A stretch of 64,000 bases of DNA from Natrarchaeobius chitinivorans. Its GTDB lineage: Archaea > Halobacteriota > Halobacteria > Halobacteriales > Natrialbaceae. Where the stretch lies: assembly GCF_003841505.1 (NCBI RefSeq), contig NZ_REGA01000004.1:1-64000 (forward strand). The letters run 5' to 3'. Positions 16,094 through 25,483 of this stretch are shown here, piece after piece; the first letter of the stretch is position 1; the number at the start of each line of letters is the position of its first letter. The position numbers and the translations under genes were made by a program. The notes under the pieces are model-generated. The model saw only the letters and a list, made by a program, of their open reading frames with translations, was not told the origin of the DNA and made no database searches.

Positions 16094-19000
16094 TTAGCTC
16101 TCGCCGGCCGGTACACCGGAGAGCGTGAACGAAAACGTCGTTTCACTTCCGGGTTCCGACTCGACCCAGATGTCGCCGTCGTGACGCTCGACGATGCGCT
16201 GGCAGATCGCAAGCCCGATCCCGGTGCCGGTGTCCTCTTCTCTGGAATGCCCCTGATTGAACACGTCGAAAATTCGTTCCTGGTCCTCCGGCGCGATCCC
16301 GATCCCTTTGTCCGTCACGGAAATGAGCCACTTCGGACCGGCGCGTTCGGCCGAGACGTGAACGCGGGGTGGTTCGTCACCGGAATACGAGAGGGCGTTC
16401 GCGATCAAATTCTGGAACACCTGACGGAGTTGGTCGGGATCGGCCTGGACACTCGGCAACGACTCGACCGTTATCTCGGCATCGGTCTCGGCAATCTTCA
16501 CTTCGAGGTCGGCGATCGCGTCTTCGACGGCTTCCTCGGCATCGATCGGTTCGAGCGGGTCGCCCTGGGTATCGACTCGCGAGTACGTCAGCAACCCCTG
16601 TACCATGTTCCGCATACGGTCGGCTCCGTCTACTGCGAACTCGAGGAACTCCTGACCATCCTCGTCGAGTTCGTCACCGTACCGCTGGTCGATCAGCTGG
16701 AGGTAACTCGAGACCATCCGGAGTGGTTCCTGGAGGTCGTGAGAGGCGGCGTAGGCGAACTGTTCGAGCCGCTCGTTCGACTCTTCCAGGCGTTCGATCG
16801 TCGCCTCGAGTTCGGTCTGATACTCGGTGCGCTCGATCGCTTCCGCGAGAATGTTGGCGACGCTCTGGACGAAGTTGACGTCCTCTTCGGTGAACTCCCG
16901 GTTGTCGACGTCGTGCAATCCGAGAATACCCCACGGCTCGTCGTCCGGTCCGATGATGGTGCTGATGGCGCTCCGGACGTCGTGGCTCGCCAACAATTCG
17001 GAGCCGCTAAATCGGGTCTCTGTATCGAAGTCGTCAACGACAACCGGCTCCTCGGAAATTAGGGTGTATCCCGCCTGAGAGTCGTCGGTCGCTGCGACCG
17101 TCGCTTCCCCGATCGTCCCGTCTCGCCAGCCGACGCCCTGGCGGAACGACAGTTCGTCCGCTTGCTGATCGAGATCGAGAACCGTGCAGTACTCGATGTC
17201 GAGGACGTCCGCGATGCGCCGCGAGGCTGCGGCCATGAGTTCGTCCAGATCGTCCGTTTTGAGGGCGAGCTGGCCGAGTTGAGCGACCGTTTCTTGCTGT
17301 CTCGCCCGTCGCTGGAGTCTCGTCCGGGCTTCCTTTCGCTCCGTAATATCCTTCAGGTAGACGGATTGGCCCGTCTCCGAGGGGTACACTGCAACCTGAA
17401 ACCAGGCGTCTTTGGGTTCGTAGTACAGTTCGTACTCGATCGTCTCGCCGGTCTCCATCGCCTCTCGATCGAATTCGGCGAACTCCGTGTCGGCCAGTTC
17501 GGGAAACACCTCCCAGAGATTCATCCCGACGAGCTCTTTCCGTGGCGTCCCGACGAGGTCAGCCAGCGCGTCGTTGACGTACGTCAACTGCCAGTCGGTA
17601 TCAACCGCGTAGAAGGCGTCGTCGATTCGCTCGAACATCTCATCGAGTTCCGTTCGCAGATCGTCGCGCTGTCGTTCGAGTCGTTCGGCCTGGATCTTCA
17701 GTTGCGTGATGTCCGCGGCAGCGACGACGACGTGGCGGATGTCCTCGTCGTCACCGATCACTGGAGCTGCGTTGATCGACAGCCACCGTGACTGCCCATT
17801 CGGAGCGTTGATTCGGATCTCCGCGTTCGTGACCGGCTCGCCCGTTTCGAGTGCTCGACTGGCCGGTCGCTCTTCGGTCGGGAGGAACTCGCCGTTAGAA
17901 TCGTACATATCGAGTTGGCCGGCGGTGTACGACCCCATGGCTTCCTTCGAAAAGCCCAGTATCTCGGCCATCCGTTGGTTCGCCCGTTCCGTCGAACCGT
18001 CGGGATTTACGACCGTAATGCCGATCGGGCTCGTCTCCAGAATCTGCGTGACCAGATCGCGCTCTTCTTGCAAGCGTTGTTCGCGTTCGCGCCGATCGGT
18101 CATGTCGCGGGTAACTTTCGCGTACCCCTGTAACGTACCGTCATCGTCGCGGATGGCCGTGATCGTGACGTTCGCCCAGAACCAGGTGCCGTCGTTCCGG
18201 ACGCGCCACCCCTCGTCCTCGACGTAGTCGGCCTCGGCGGCCTTCCTGAGGTTTTCCTCTGGGACGGTTCCAGCGCGGTCGGCGTCAGTGTAGAACGTCG
18301 AGAAGTGCTCGCCGAGGATCTCCTCGCGGTCGTAGCCTTTGATTTTCTTCGCGCCCTCGTTCCAGGAGACGACGTGGCCGTTGGTGTCGAGCCGAAAGAT
18401 CGCGTACTCCTCGACGGCGTCGACAAGGGAGGCGAACTCCGCTTCGCTTTGCTCGAGTGCGCCCTTCGAACGTTTCCGATCAGTGATGTCGTAGTAGAAC
18501 TCTACGCGACCGCCAGCGTAGCGACCAGATTCGATGGGCTTGCTCCAGTGTTCCAGCCACCGTTGGGCTCGCCCCGACGCTTCGTCGGCGGTTACGCGAC
18601 ACTCGAACCGTTCGATGTAGCTGTTGTCGTCGTAGGTCGCCTGGACGGTCTCTTCGAACGTTTCAGAATCGGCAATTCGCGTTTTGATGCCGTCGAGTGC
18701 ACGCCGTTTGTCGCGGCCGATCAAGGCGTCACGGTCGATACCGAAGTACTCCTCGATTGTTTCGTCGGCGAACGCCACGGTAAGCTCGTCGTCGAGGACG
18801 AAGACGCCGATATTGGCCTCGTTGAGGACGCTCGTGATCGCCTCGTACGTTTCGCGGGCCGAGGACGTGGGTTCCTGCCGCCTTGCGTGATCGGAGACGT
18901 CCCGTACGACGCCGATCGTGCCGTCGAACTCGCCTGCTTCCTCGAGGACGTTGACTCGTAGTTCGCATGGAACGCGGTCCCCGTCGGATCTCTCTACCGT

Positions 19001-19300
19001 GAGACTGAACGTGGGAACGTCAGTCCCGTCAGTTGCCGGTTGCGTCCGAACTTCGCGTTCGATCCGGTCGATGTCCGCCTCGTTCACGAGAAGAGACACG
19101 TGTGAGCCGACGAGTTCTTCGCGCGTATAACCGGTCGTCTCGCAGAGCACGTCGTTGACTGCGACGAACTGTCTGTCGGGATCGAGTTGGTAGAGGCCGT
19201 CGTCGATCGTGTTGACGAACGCCTGAAAGCGACGACGAGCGGCGGCATCGTCGCCCTCCTTCCAGAAGCCCGATCCTGGCGACTCCGGCCGATTACTCAT
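16094..19300 (-). CDS. Multi-PAS/GAF sensor histidine kinase
   Basis: A 1068-residue soluble kinase without membrane segments. Order of domains (approximate): five PAS domains at 24-140, 147-275, 285-405, 410-530 and 545-665, a GAF domain at 680-835 (ADVLDIEYCTVLDLDQQADE), HisKA at 850-920 with the phospho-acceptor His in AASHDLQEPLRMVSSY, and an ATPase domain at 955-1063 with DKGIGIAPEDQERIFDVF and GTGIGLAICQRIVERH. It senses internal signals (redox, light or small molecules are usual for PAS/GAF) and phosphorylates an unknown response regulator; none is nearby. The GAF-kinase half closely matches that of the kinase at 21963. Confidence 0.93.
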   Translation of the reverse strand: MSNRPESPGSGFWKEGDDAAARRRFQAFVNTIDDGLYQLDPDRQFVAVNDVLCETTGYTREELVGSHVSLLVNEADIDRIEREVRTQPATDGTDVPTFSLTVERSDGDRVPCELRVNVLEEAGEFDGTIGVVRDVSDHARRQEPTSSARETYEAITSVLNEANIGVFVLDDELTVAFADETIEEYFGIDRDALIGRDKRRALDGIKTRIADSETFEETVQATYDDNSYIERFECRVTADEASGRAQRWLEHWSKPIESGRYAGGRVEFYYDITDRKRSKGALEQSEAEFASLVDAVEEYAIFRLDTNGHVVSWNEGAKKIKGYDREEILGEHFSTFYTDADRAGTVPEENLRKAAEADYVEDEGWRVRNDGTWFWANVTITAIRDDDGTLQGYAKVTRDMTDRREREQRLQEERDLVTQILETSPIGITVVNPDGSTERANQRMAEILGFSKEAMGSYTAGQLDMYDSNGEFLPTEERPASRALETGEPVTNAEIRINAPNGQSRWLSINAAPVIGDDEDIRHVVVAAADITQLKIQAERLERQRDDLRTELDEMFERIDDAFYAVDTDWQLTYVNDALADLVGTPRKELVGMNLWEVFPELADTEFAEFDREAMETGETIEYELYYEPKDAWFQVAVYPSETGQSVYLKDITERKEARTRLQRRARQQETVAQLGQLALKTDDLDELMAAASRRIADVLDIEYCTVLDLDQQADELSFRQGVGWRDGTIGEATVAATDDSQAGYTLISEEPVVVDDFDTETRFSGSELLASHDVRSAISTIIGPDDEPWGILGLHDVDNREFTEEDVNFVQSVANILAEAIERTEYQTELEATIERLEESNERLEQFAYAASHDLQEPLRMVSSYLQLIDQRYGDELDEDGQEFLEFAVDGADRMRNMVQGLLTYSRVDTQGDPLEPIDAEEAVEDAIADLEVKIAETDAEITVESLPSVQADPDQLRQVFQNLIANALSYSGDEPPRVHVSAERAGPKWLISVTDKGIGIAPEDQERIFDVFNQGHSREEDTGTGIGLAICQRIVERHDGDIWVESEPGSETTFSFTLSGVPAGES

Positions 19301-19445
19301 GCCTCCGGTGTTGTCGCTAAACGGGATAAACCCTCGGTCATTGCTAATGCATGTCGTCTCAGTGAGTAATTAACCACGACAGCCGACACCCACACACACT
19401 GCACGGCATACACCTCGTTGCCTCGTCCGGATTGCTGTCGCGGTT

Positions 19446-19775
19446 TATAGTAGCCACTGGACGTCACCGCACACCTGATCGCACGACGAGGGCGCGGTTC
19501 GGCGCGTACGCGGTTCGGAGCGGACGCGGTTCGGAGCGGACGCGGTTCGGAGCGGACGCGGTTCGGAGCGAGTGAACCGAGCGAGAACCGCGGAACAGCG
19601 AACGGGGAGGAACGACCCGTGAGCGAGTGAACCGAGCGAGAACCGCGGAACAGCGAACGGGGAGGAACGACCCGTGAGCGAGTGAACCGAGCGAGAACCG
19701 CGGAACAGCGAACGGGGAACGAAGTGACCCGTGAGCTGTGCGATCGGTGTGTCAATCGTTGCAGTTGTTACTATA
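19446..19775. repeat. TATAGTA-ended dispersed repeat, family B, copy 1, with internal tandem repeats
   Basis: The 330-bp element starts TATAGTAGCCACTG and ends GCAGTTGTTACTATA, whose inverse matches the start. Between the ends are about four 16-bp units (ACGCGGTTCGGAGCGG) at roughly 19510-19572, then nearly three copies of a unit of about 58 bp that starts GAGCGAGTGAACCGAGCGAG and ends in GACCCGT (about 19570-19735). It has no coding capacity I trust. Other copies are at 21744, 24914 (inverted) and 35056. Confidence 0.85.
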
Positions 19776-19839
19776 CCGGTGATCGGCGACCCGGCCGAGC
19801 AATCACCGGTACCGATCTACATCGGTCCGTATCAGTCCT

Positions 19840-19925
19840 GATACGGTTCACTGTCGGTCGTTGTCGGTACACCCGCGATCCCGGGGTCGCGGGTGGGCCG
19901 GTACATCGGTACAGGAATCCGTATG
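19840..19925. repeat. Palindromic intergenic repeat, family A, copy 2
   Basis: Starts GATACGGTTCACTGTC and ends TACAGGAATCCGTAT, with a perfect internal hairpin CCCGCGATCC/GGTCGCGGG. It lies only a few bases after the 3' end of the Lrp/AsnC-like gene. Confidence 0.8.
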
Positions 19926-19931
19926 CGACGC

Positions 19932-20414
19932 TCACTCTGCTTCGTCGACCAGTTTCATGACTTCGACGTAATCAAGCGGATGCTTGCGTTCGGCGCGAAT
20001 GAGGTTCTCGTCGTTGATTTCGAGCGCAAGGTCGTCGAGTTCCTCGGCGACAGCGGTGATGTTCTCGTCTTCGGCTCCGACCGCTTTGATGTGGATGTTT
20101 TCGTGGCCCGTCATCAACTCCGTCACTTCGACGACTTGCGGGAGGGCCAGCGCCTCTTTGGCGACGGTAGAGCGGTTGCTAATGCGCGCTGTACAGGTGA
20201 AGTGGAAAAACAACCGCAGCCCCGTCAGATCGTAATCGACGGCAGTCGTGTACCCGGTGATGAGCCCGTCCTCTTCCAGGCGTTCCATTCGGTTGTGGAT
20301 GGTATTGTCGGAGACACCGATTTCCTCGGCTAAATCGATCGCCCTGTGCCGGGCGTTCTCCTGAAGCAGATTGAGTAAATGCCGGTCTACCTCGTCGAGC
20401 TGGTCCGATGTCAC
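19932..20414 (-). CDS. Lrp/AsnC family transcriptional regulator
   Basis: A 160-residue regulator. Residues about 5-55 are the helix-turn-helix (LDEVDRHLLNLLQENARHRA, then IGVSDNTIHNRMERLEEDGLI) and residues about 70-145 the RAM-like ligand and assembly domain (VVEVTELMTGHENIHIKAVG). Members bind DNA as dimers to octamers and respond to amino acids or to other small ligands. Length and layout fit the haloarchaeal family. It lies between the two large kinases; its target genes are not evident. Confidence 0.9.
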   Translation of the reverse strand: MTSDQLDEVDRHLLNLLQENARHRAIDLAEEIGVSDNTIHNRMERLEEDGLITGYTTAVDYDLTGLRLFFHFTCTARISNRSTVAKEALALPQVVEVTELMTGHENIHIKAVGAEDENITAVAEELDDLALEINDENLIRAERKHPLDYVEVMKLVDEAE

Positions 20415-20675
20415 AGCCGAACGTCATGGCCGGTACCTTTGATTCTGTCGGTTATCCACGGTTTTCCGACCCTGGCCTCGACATTTCCGGACCAGTATCT
20501 ACCTACACGGAATTGTCGAATACACCACCCCCATTGCTTAAATGGCGGGTTAATTGTTGTGGACAATTGCAGAGTGTTTGTTTTCCAGTTCGATATTCTA
20601 CTCCCTATAATCAATTGTGGGAAAACTCCATGCCAATTACGTGGGGTTTTTATACACGGATGGTCACGATCCGGT

Positions 20676-20942
20676 GTGAAAAACGCACTCCACAGGTCGA
20701 CCTTCGTATCCACTCGACACGACCTCGAGCGGATAATCGAGGCTCTCGTCAGCGCCGTCGCTGATATCGAAGGGGTGTCGGTATACGAGTTACAGCCGTT
20801 GTACACAGCGATCGACCCAGATTCCCTGTGTTTACTCGTTCGGGATTGGACGAGCGAACTGACGATCGAATTCCAGTACTGTGGCTATCAAGTCCGCGTA
20901 TCCACCGGTGATCAGACTACTGTAGAGGTCGTGGATGGCTAA
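20676..20942 (+). CDS. HalOD1 output-domain protein
   Basis: An 88-residue protein from the GTG at 20676. I chose this start because a TATA box TTTTTATACAC lies at about 20647-20657, so transcription should begin close to 20678. The HalOD1 pattern is clear: IIEALVSAVADIEGVSVYEL, then LYTAIDPDSLCLLV, then the strands LTIEFQYCGYQVRVSTG. Its stop codon overlaps the start of the small zinc-finger gene at 20935, so the two are co-translated. It sits between the AsnC-like regulator and the second kinase. Confidence 0.8.
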   Translation: MKNALHRSTFVSTRHDLERIIEALVSAVADIEGVSVYELQPLYTAIDPDSLCLLVRDWTSELTIEFQYCGYQVRVSTGDQTTVEVVDG

Positions 20943-21096
20943 TCACGGGAACGAGTTTTGGAAATATTGTGCCCATTGCGGCGCAGAACTCGATCTTACT
21001 GACTGGCCCCCGGTAGTCGAAACGACAATCGACGACGGGCAAATGCTCGTTCACTCGTTTTGCGATTCCGACTGTAAGGCAGCGTGGATGCCATAG
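20935..21096 (+). CDS. Small zinc-finger protein (DUF7576-like)
   Basis: A 53-residue protein (MANHGNEFWKYCAHCGAELD...) overlapping the HalOD1 gene by 8 nt. The pattern CAHC, then about 28 residues later HSFCDSDCKAAW, gives four Cys in a treble-clef-like layout as in haloarchaeal DUF7576 proteins. Their role is unknown; they often sit beside HalOD1 genes, and the overlap here suggests a functional pair. Confidence 0.75.
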   Translation: MANHGNEFWKYCAHCGAELDLTDWPPVVETTIDDGQMLVHSFCDSDCKAAWMP

Positions 21097-21450
21097 ATTG
21101 ACGTCCACCCCGCGTTAACGCGCGAAGATTCCTCCGTTGGGAGTTCGGGCGATGCCGATTTGGTTCGAGAGAGGGATGCTCTCTCGTCATCACGAGACGG
21201 CAAGCCGCCTCGAACGACCACGGAGGCAACTTGCGGATTAGTGCGCACTTCTCTGGGACTTTCGTGGGGTGTGGTTTCCCCGACCACTCGTGGTCGTCCC
21301 ACTGGAACCGTGCTCGAAAACGCTGCGTGTTTTCGGCATCCCGGAAATCTTTGGTTTCCGAGGACACGAGCCGTGCCATCGGCCTGATTTCGTAAAACAC
21401 GTCCCGTTCAGGAGAGCCAGCCAGTCCCCGATCGCGGCACTAATTTCGAT
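21097..21450 (-). pseudogene. Possible remnant of an IS200/IS605-type (TnpB) element
   Basis: No intact gene. On the minus strand, a short frame with ASLSRTKSASPELPTEESSR and NAGWTS recalls the C-terminal tails and 3' ends of haloarchaeal TnpB elements, and the DNA near 21103-21185 (GTTAACGCGCGAAGATTCCT) resembles their right ends. Frames are short and broken upstream of this. The call is tentative. Confidence 0.3.
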
Positions 21451-21532
21451 TTTCCACAACTAAGGGGGATAAAACAGAAGATAGTGGAAATTATTTTGGT
21501 AGAGTTCTTATACGGAGTACAGAAATCCATTT

Positions 21533-21733
21533 GTGCCTCCGTCCGAAGAGGAGGGTATGAATAACCCTCCGACAGGAAAAAACATCAACTGTTCTGAATG
21601 TGACGACGTGGCTACTGCAATAGTCCCACAGGCCAGTAAGATTGTCACACAGGAAGAGGATGCTAACGGAAAGGTATGGGCCAATTGTCGATACTGCGGG
21701 AATCAGTTCCTCGTCTACTATCAACTCGAGTGA
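21533..21733 (+). CDS. Small zinc-ribbon-like protein
   Basis: A 66-residue protein with two CxxC pairs (NCSECDDV and NCRYCGNQF) separated by about 30 residues, as in zinc ribbons. A TATA-like TTCTTATAC at about 21506-21514 supports the GTG start at 21533; an ATG at 21557 (MNNPPTGKNINCSEC) is an alternative. Function unknown. A family B repeat copy follows 11 bases after the stop. Confidence 0.6.
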   Translation: MPPSEEEGMNNPPTGKNINCSECDDVATAIVPQASKIVTQEEDANGKVWANCRYCGNQFLVYYQLE

Positions 21734-21743
21734 CGGAGAAGTA

Positions 21744-21828
21744 TATGTGGCCACTGCACGTCATGTCACACCTGATCGCCAGACGTCTCGACGATCGGTG
21801 TGTAAATCGTTGCAGTTGTTACTATACT
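21744..21828. repeat. Dispersed repeat, family B, copy 2 (short form)
   Basis: Only 85 bp: starts TATATGTGGCCACTGCACGT and ends GTTGCAGTTGTTACTATA. It contains the outer parts of the family (CACACCTGATCGC and GATCGGTGTGTAAATCGTTG) but lacks the internal GC-rich tandem repeats of copy 1, which shows the core unit from which the longer copies are expanded. Confidence 0.75.
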
Positions 21829-21962
21829 CAGTTCGATCAGTTCGTCGGTAGGCCAGCGCGTTCAGACTCGGTGTAACGATCTCCCTGACTCGAGTAAATA
21901 TTCCACACGAACACCCCCAACAGCGGGGGGCTTATCTGTCGGTACCGTGAGTATCTGAAGTA

Positions 21963-24905
21963 GTGACCGGCACACCGTTGACGGACGTCCTTCGAGAAAC
22001 CCTTGCTCTCTTCGAGGAGGGAAGAGCGCCCATGACGACAACCGAGGTAGCCGAACAGATCAACCTCGGCCGTCGAAGCACCTACGAACGCCTGGAACGT
22101 CTCGTCGATCACGGTCGGCTCGAAACCAAGAAAGTCGGTGGCAATGGACGCGTCTGGTGGCAGCCAGTCGCGGAGCAACGGCAGGCCACGACGGAACCGA
22201 ACACCTCTGACGACCAGTTCCAGTCGCTTATCGACGCGACTGAAGAGTACGCTATTTTCATGCTCGATCCCGAGGGGCATGTACAGACGTGGAACTCTGG
22301 TGCCGAACAGATCAAGGGATACGCTGCCGACGAGATCGTTGGAAAACACTTCTCGACGTTCTATACTGACGACGATCGCGCGGCTGGCAACCCAGAAGCG
22401 AACCTTAGAGAAGCTGCCCAACACGGGGCGGTCGAAGACGAAGGATGGCGGGTCAGAGCCGATGGATCGACGTTCTGGGCAACCGTAACGATCTCCGCGA
22501 TCCGGGACGACGCCGGCACGCTCGAGGGGTATACGAAAGTCACCCGGGACATGACCGACCAGCGGGAGTACGAACGTCGCCTTGAGGCGCAAACGGAACG
22601 GCTGAAACGCCAGCGCGACGAACTCGAAACCGAACTCGACGACATCTTCGAGCGCATCTCGGACGGCTTCTACGCCCTCGACGACGATCTCCGGTTCAGG
22701 TACCTGAACGAGCAGGCAATGGAAACGCTGGGAGTAGACGAATCCGCCGTCAGTGCGGATATCCGCGACGAAGTCTTCCTCACTGACCCGTTCGAAGACG
22801 CACTGCACGAAGCCCTCGAAACCCAGGAGCCCGTACTGTTCGAGGATTACTACGAGCCGGCAAACGGGTGGTTCTACAACGCTATCTATCCATCAGAGAC
22901 GGGGTTGTCGGTCTATTTCCGCGAAATCACCCAGGAGGTCCAACGCGAGCGGGAACTCACACGGTTCAAGCGTGCGGTCGAGGCCACCGGTCACGCGATC
23001 TACATGACCGATCCCGAGGGCGAGATCACCTACGTCAACCCGGCGTTCGAAGAGATCACCGGATACACGGCCGAGGAGGCGGTGGGAGAGACACCGAGCA
23101 TCCTCCAGTCGGGAAAACACACCGACGACTACTACGAAACGCTCTGGGAGACGGTTGGTTCCGGCGACGTGTGGGAAGAAGAGATCGTCGACCGGCGACA
23201 GGACGGTGCGTTGTACTACGCCGAGCAGACGATCGCTCCGGTGACCGATGACAACGGTGAGATCGACCGCTTCGTCGCCGTTCAAAACGATATCACGGAG
23301 CGAAAAGAGCGCAAACGTCAGCTCTCGACGCTGATCGACAACGTTCCCGGGATGGTGTATCGGTGTCGCAACGAGCCGAACTGGCCGATGGAGTTCGTCA
23401 GCGACGCCTGTCGGGATATAACCGGCTACAAAGCCGAAACGATCGAATCCGGTGACGTCTCGTGGGGCAAGGATGTGATGATCCAGGAGAATCACGAGCG
23501 GTTGACGGAGGACATTCAGGAGGCTGTCGCCAACGGAGAATCGTTCTCTGTGACCTACCAGATCAAGACCGCTGACGACGAAGTTCGGTGGGTCAGGAGC
23601 TCCGGACGTGGTGTCTTCGATGACGAGGCCAACTTCGTCGATATTGAAGGGATCATCGCCGACATTACCGAGCAAAAAGAGCGCGAACGTGAACTCGAGC
23701 GCCGTGCCAACCAGCAACAGATCGTGGCCGATCTCGGGCAATTCGCGCTCGAAACTGACGACCTGGACGAGCTCATGGACCGAGCCTCGTGTCAGGTAGC
23801 AGACGTCCTCGAGAACGAGTATTGTAAAGTACTCGACCTCGATCCAGCCGCCGAGGAACTCCTGCTCCGTCAGGGCGTCGGCTGGCACGACGGGATCGTC
23901 GGCGAGGCAACCGTCTCCTCGATCGAAGCGGACTCCCAGGCCGCGTACACGCTGGCGAACGATCACCCGATCGTCGTCGAAAACCTCGAGACGGAAACCC
24001 GGTTTAGCGGCCCCGAGTTGTTGACGAGCCACGACGTCCGGAGCGGCATTAGCACCATCATCGGACCGTTCGACGAGCCGTGGGGTATCCTCGGAACCCA
24101 CGACACTGAGCGCCGGGAGTACTCCGAGGAGGACGTGAGTTTCGTCCAGAGTATTGCGAACATTCTCGCGGAGGCGATCGAACGCCATCAGTACCAGCAG
24201 CGACTCGAACAGTTAGTCGACGACCTGGAGGCGTCGAACGAGCGGCTCGAACAGTTCGCCTACGCCGCCTCTCACGACCTCCAGGAACCACTTCGGATGG
24301 TCTCGAGTTACCTGCAACTGCTCGAGCGTCGATACGGTGACGGGTTCGACGAGGACGCCGAGGAGTTCGTTGCGTTTGCCGTCGATGGAGCCGACCGAAT
24401 GCGTGAGATGATCGATGGGTTGCTCCAGTACTCACGGATCGAGACCGCAGGCGATCCGCTCGAACCGACCGATCTCGATACGATACTCGACGAGGTCATC
24501 ACGGACCTTCAGTTACGGATCGAAGAAAGTGATGCCGACATTACGTCCGAGTCGCTCCCGCGAGTAGAGGGCGACGCCAGTCAACTCCGACAGGTGTTCC
24601 AGAATCTGCTGGACAACGCGATCGAGTACAGCGGGGACGAGCCACCGTGCGTTCACATCTCGGCCGAGAAAGCGAGCGGTGAGTGGATTATCTCGGTACA
24701 CGACGAGGGAGTCGGTATCGACCCCGGTGACGCCGATCGTGTCTTCGAGGTTTTCAACCGACTGCACACCCGCGAGGAGTACGATGGAACCGGCATCGGA
24801 CTCGCGCTGTGTGAACGGATCGTCGAACGTCACGGCGGCGAGATCTGGGTCGAGTCTGACCCCGGTGAGGGTGCGACGTTCTCGTTCACGCTAGCCGACG
24901 CGTAG
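21963..24905 (+). CDS. PAS/GAF sensor histidine kinase with N-terminal winged helix
   Basis: A 980-residue soluble protein from a GTG. Domains (approximate): winged helix-turn-helix at 15-67 (TTEVAEQINLGRRSTYERLE, wing VGGNGRVWWQP), PAS at 77-205, 217-335, 345-465 and 470-585, GAF at 600-750, HisKA at 770-840 with AASHDLQEPLRMVSSY, and ATPase domain at 870-978 with HDEGVGIDPGDADRVFEVF and GTGIGLALCERIVERH. The HTH may bind DNA directly, unusual for a kinase, or serve protein contacts. The GAF-kinase half is strikingly like that of the kinase at 16094, so the two are paralogs. Confidence 0.93.
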   Translation: MTGTPLTDVLRETLALFEEGRAPMTTTEVAEQINLGRRSTYERLERLVDHGRLETKKVGGNGRVWWQPVAEQRQATTEPNTSDDQFQSLIDATEEYAIFMLDPEGHVQTWNSGAEQIKGYAADEIVGKHFSTFYTDDDRAAGNPEANLREAAQHGAVEDEGWRVRADGSTFWATVTISAIRDDAGTLEGYTKVTRDMTDQREYERRLEAQTERLKRQRDELETELDDIFERISDGFYALDDDLRFRYLNEQAMETLGVDESAVSADIRDEVFLTDPFEDALHEALETQEPVLFEDYYEPANGWFYNAIYPSETGLSVYFREITQEVQRERELTRFKRAVEATGHAIYMTDPEGEITYVNPAFEEITGYTAEEAVGETPSILQSGKHTDDYYETLWETVGSGDVWEEEIVDRRQDGALYYAEQTIAPVTDDNGEIDRFVAVQNDITERKERKRQLSTLIDNVPGMVYRCRNEPNWPMEFVSDACRDITGYKAETIESGDVSWGKDVMIQENHERLTEDIQEAVANGESFSVTYQIKTADDEVRWVRSSGRGVFDDEANFVDIEGIIADITEQKERERELERRANQQQIVADLGQFALETDDLDELMDRASCQVADVLENEYCKVLDLDPAAEELLLRQGVGWHDGIVGEATVSSIEADSQAAYTLANDHPIVVENLETETRFSGPELLTSHDVRSGISTIIGPFDEPWGILGTHDTERREYSEEDVSFVQSIANILAEAIERHQYQQRLEQLVDDLEASNERLEQFAYAASHDLQEPLRMVSSYLQLLERRYGDGFDEDAEEFVAFAVDGADRMREMIDGLLQYSRIETAGDPLEPTDLDTILDEVITDLQLRIEESDADITSESLPRVEGDASQLRQVFQNLLDNAIEYSGDEPPCVHISAEKASGEWIISVHDEGVGIDPGDADRVFEVFNRLHTREEYDGTGIGLALCERIVERHGGEIWVESDPGEGATFSFTLADA

Positions 24906-24913
24906 CACCTCAC

Positions 24914-25156
24914 TATAGTAGTCACTGGAACTATTGACACACTGATCGCACAGCTCACGGGTCACTTCGTTCCCCGTTCGCTGTTCCGCGGTTCTCGCTC
25001 GTTCCACTCGCTCACGGGTCGTTCCTCCCCGTTCGCTGTTCCGCGGTTCTCGCTCGGTTCACTCGCTCCGAACCGCGTCCGCTCCGAACCGCGTACGCGC
25101 CGAACCGCGCCCTCGTCGTGCGGTCAGGTGTGCAGTGGCGTCCAGTGGATACTATA
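24914..25156. repeat. Dispersed repeat, family B, copy 3 (inverted)
   Basis: A 243-bp copy in reverse orientation, starting TATAGTAGTCACTGG and ending CCAGTGGATACTATA; the two ends match as inverted repeats in most positions. It holds the GAACCGCG/GTTCCGCGG-rich interior in reverse order and begins eight bases after the kinase stop. Confidence 0.8.
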
Positions 25157-25483
25157 GCAAATGCTGTTCCGGATTGTGGGGCACCATTGTTGGGTTCAGT
25201 GGTTGTAATCGCACAAATACCGAGTTCGAAAGGAAGTGACACGCCCGTTATTCGAATCCGTTCCGGTCACTAATTTTGCTGCGAATGGCAAGCAAACGAC
25301 GTCGCCATACTGTTGATAGATCATCGCATTCGAGACAAGATCGCTCGTGCAGGAATTGTCGGCTTACCGGAGACACCCCGGAACACGTGGGGATCATCGT
25401 TTTGGGAATCCGTGTCCATTCTCCGGATACCCTTCCGGACCGCCGACGTTCCTGCTCCGGAGATTCACAGCCACGGGAGCGAG

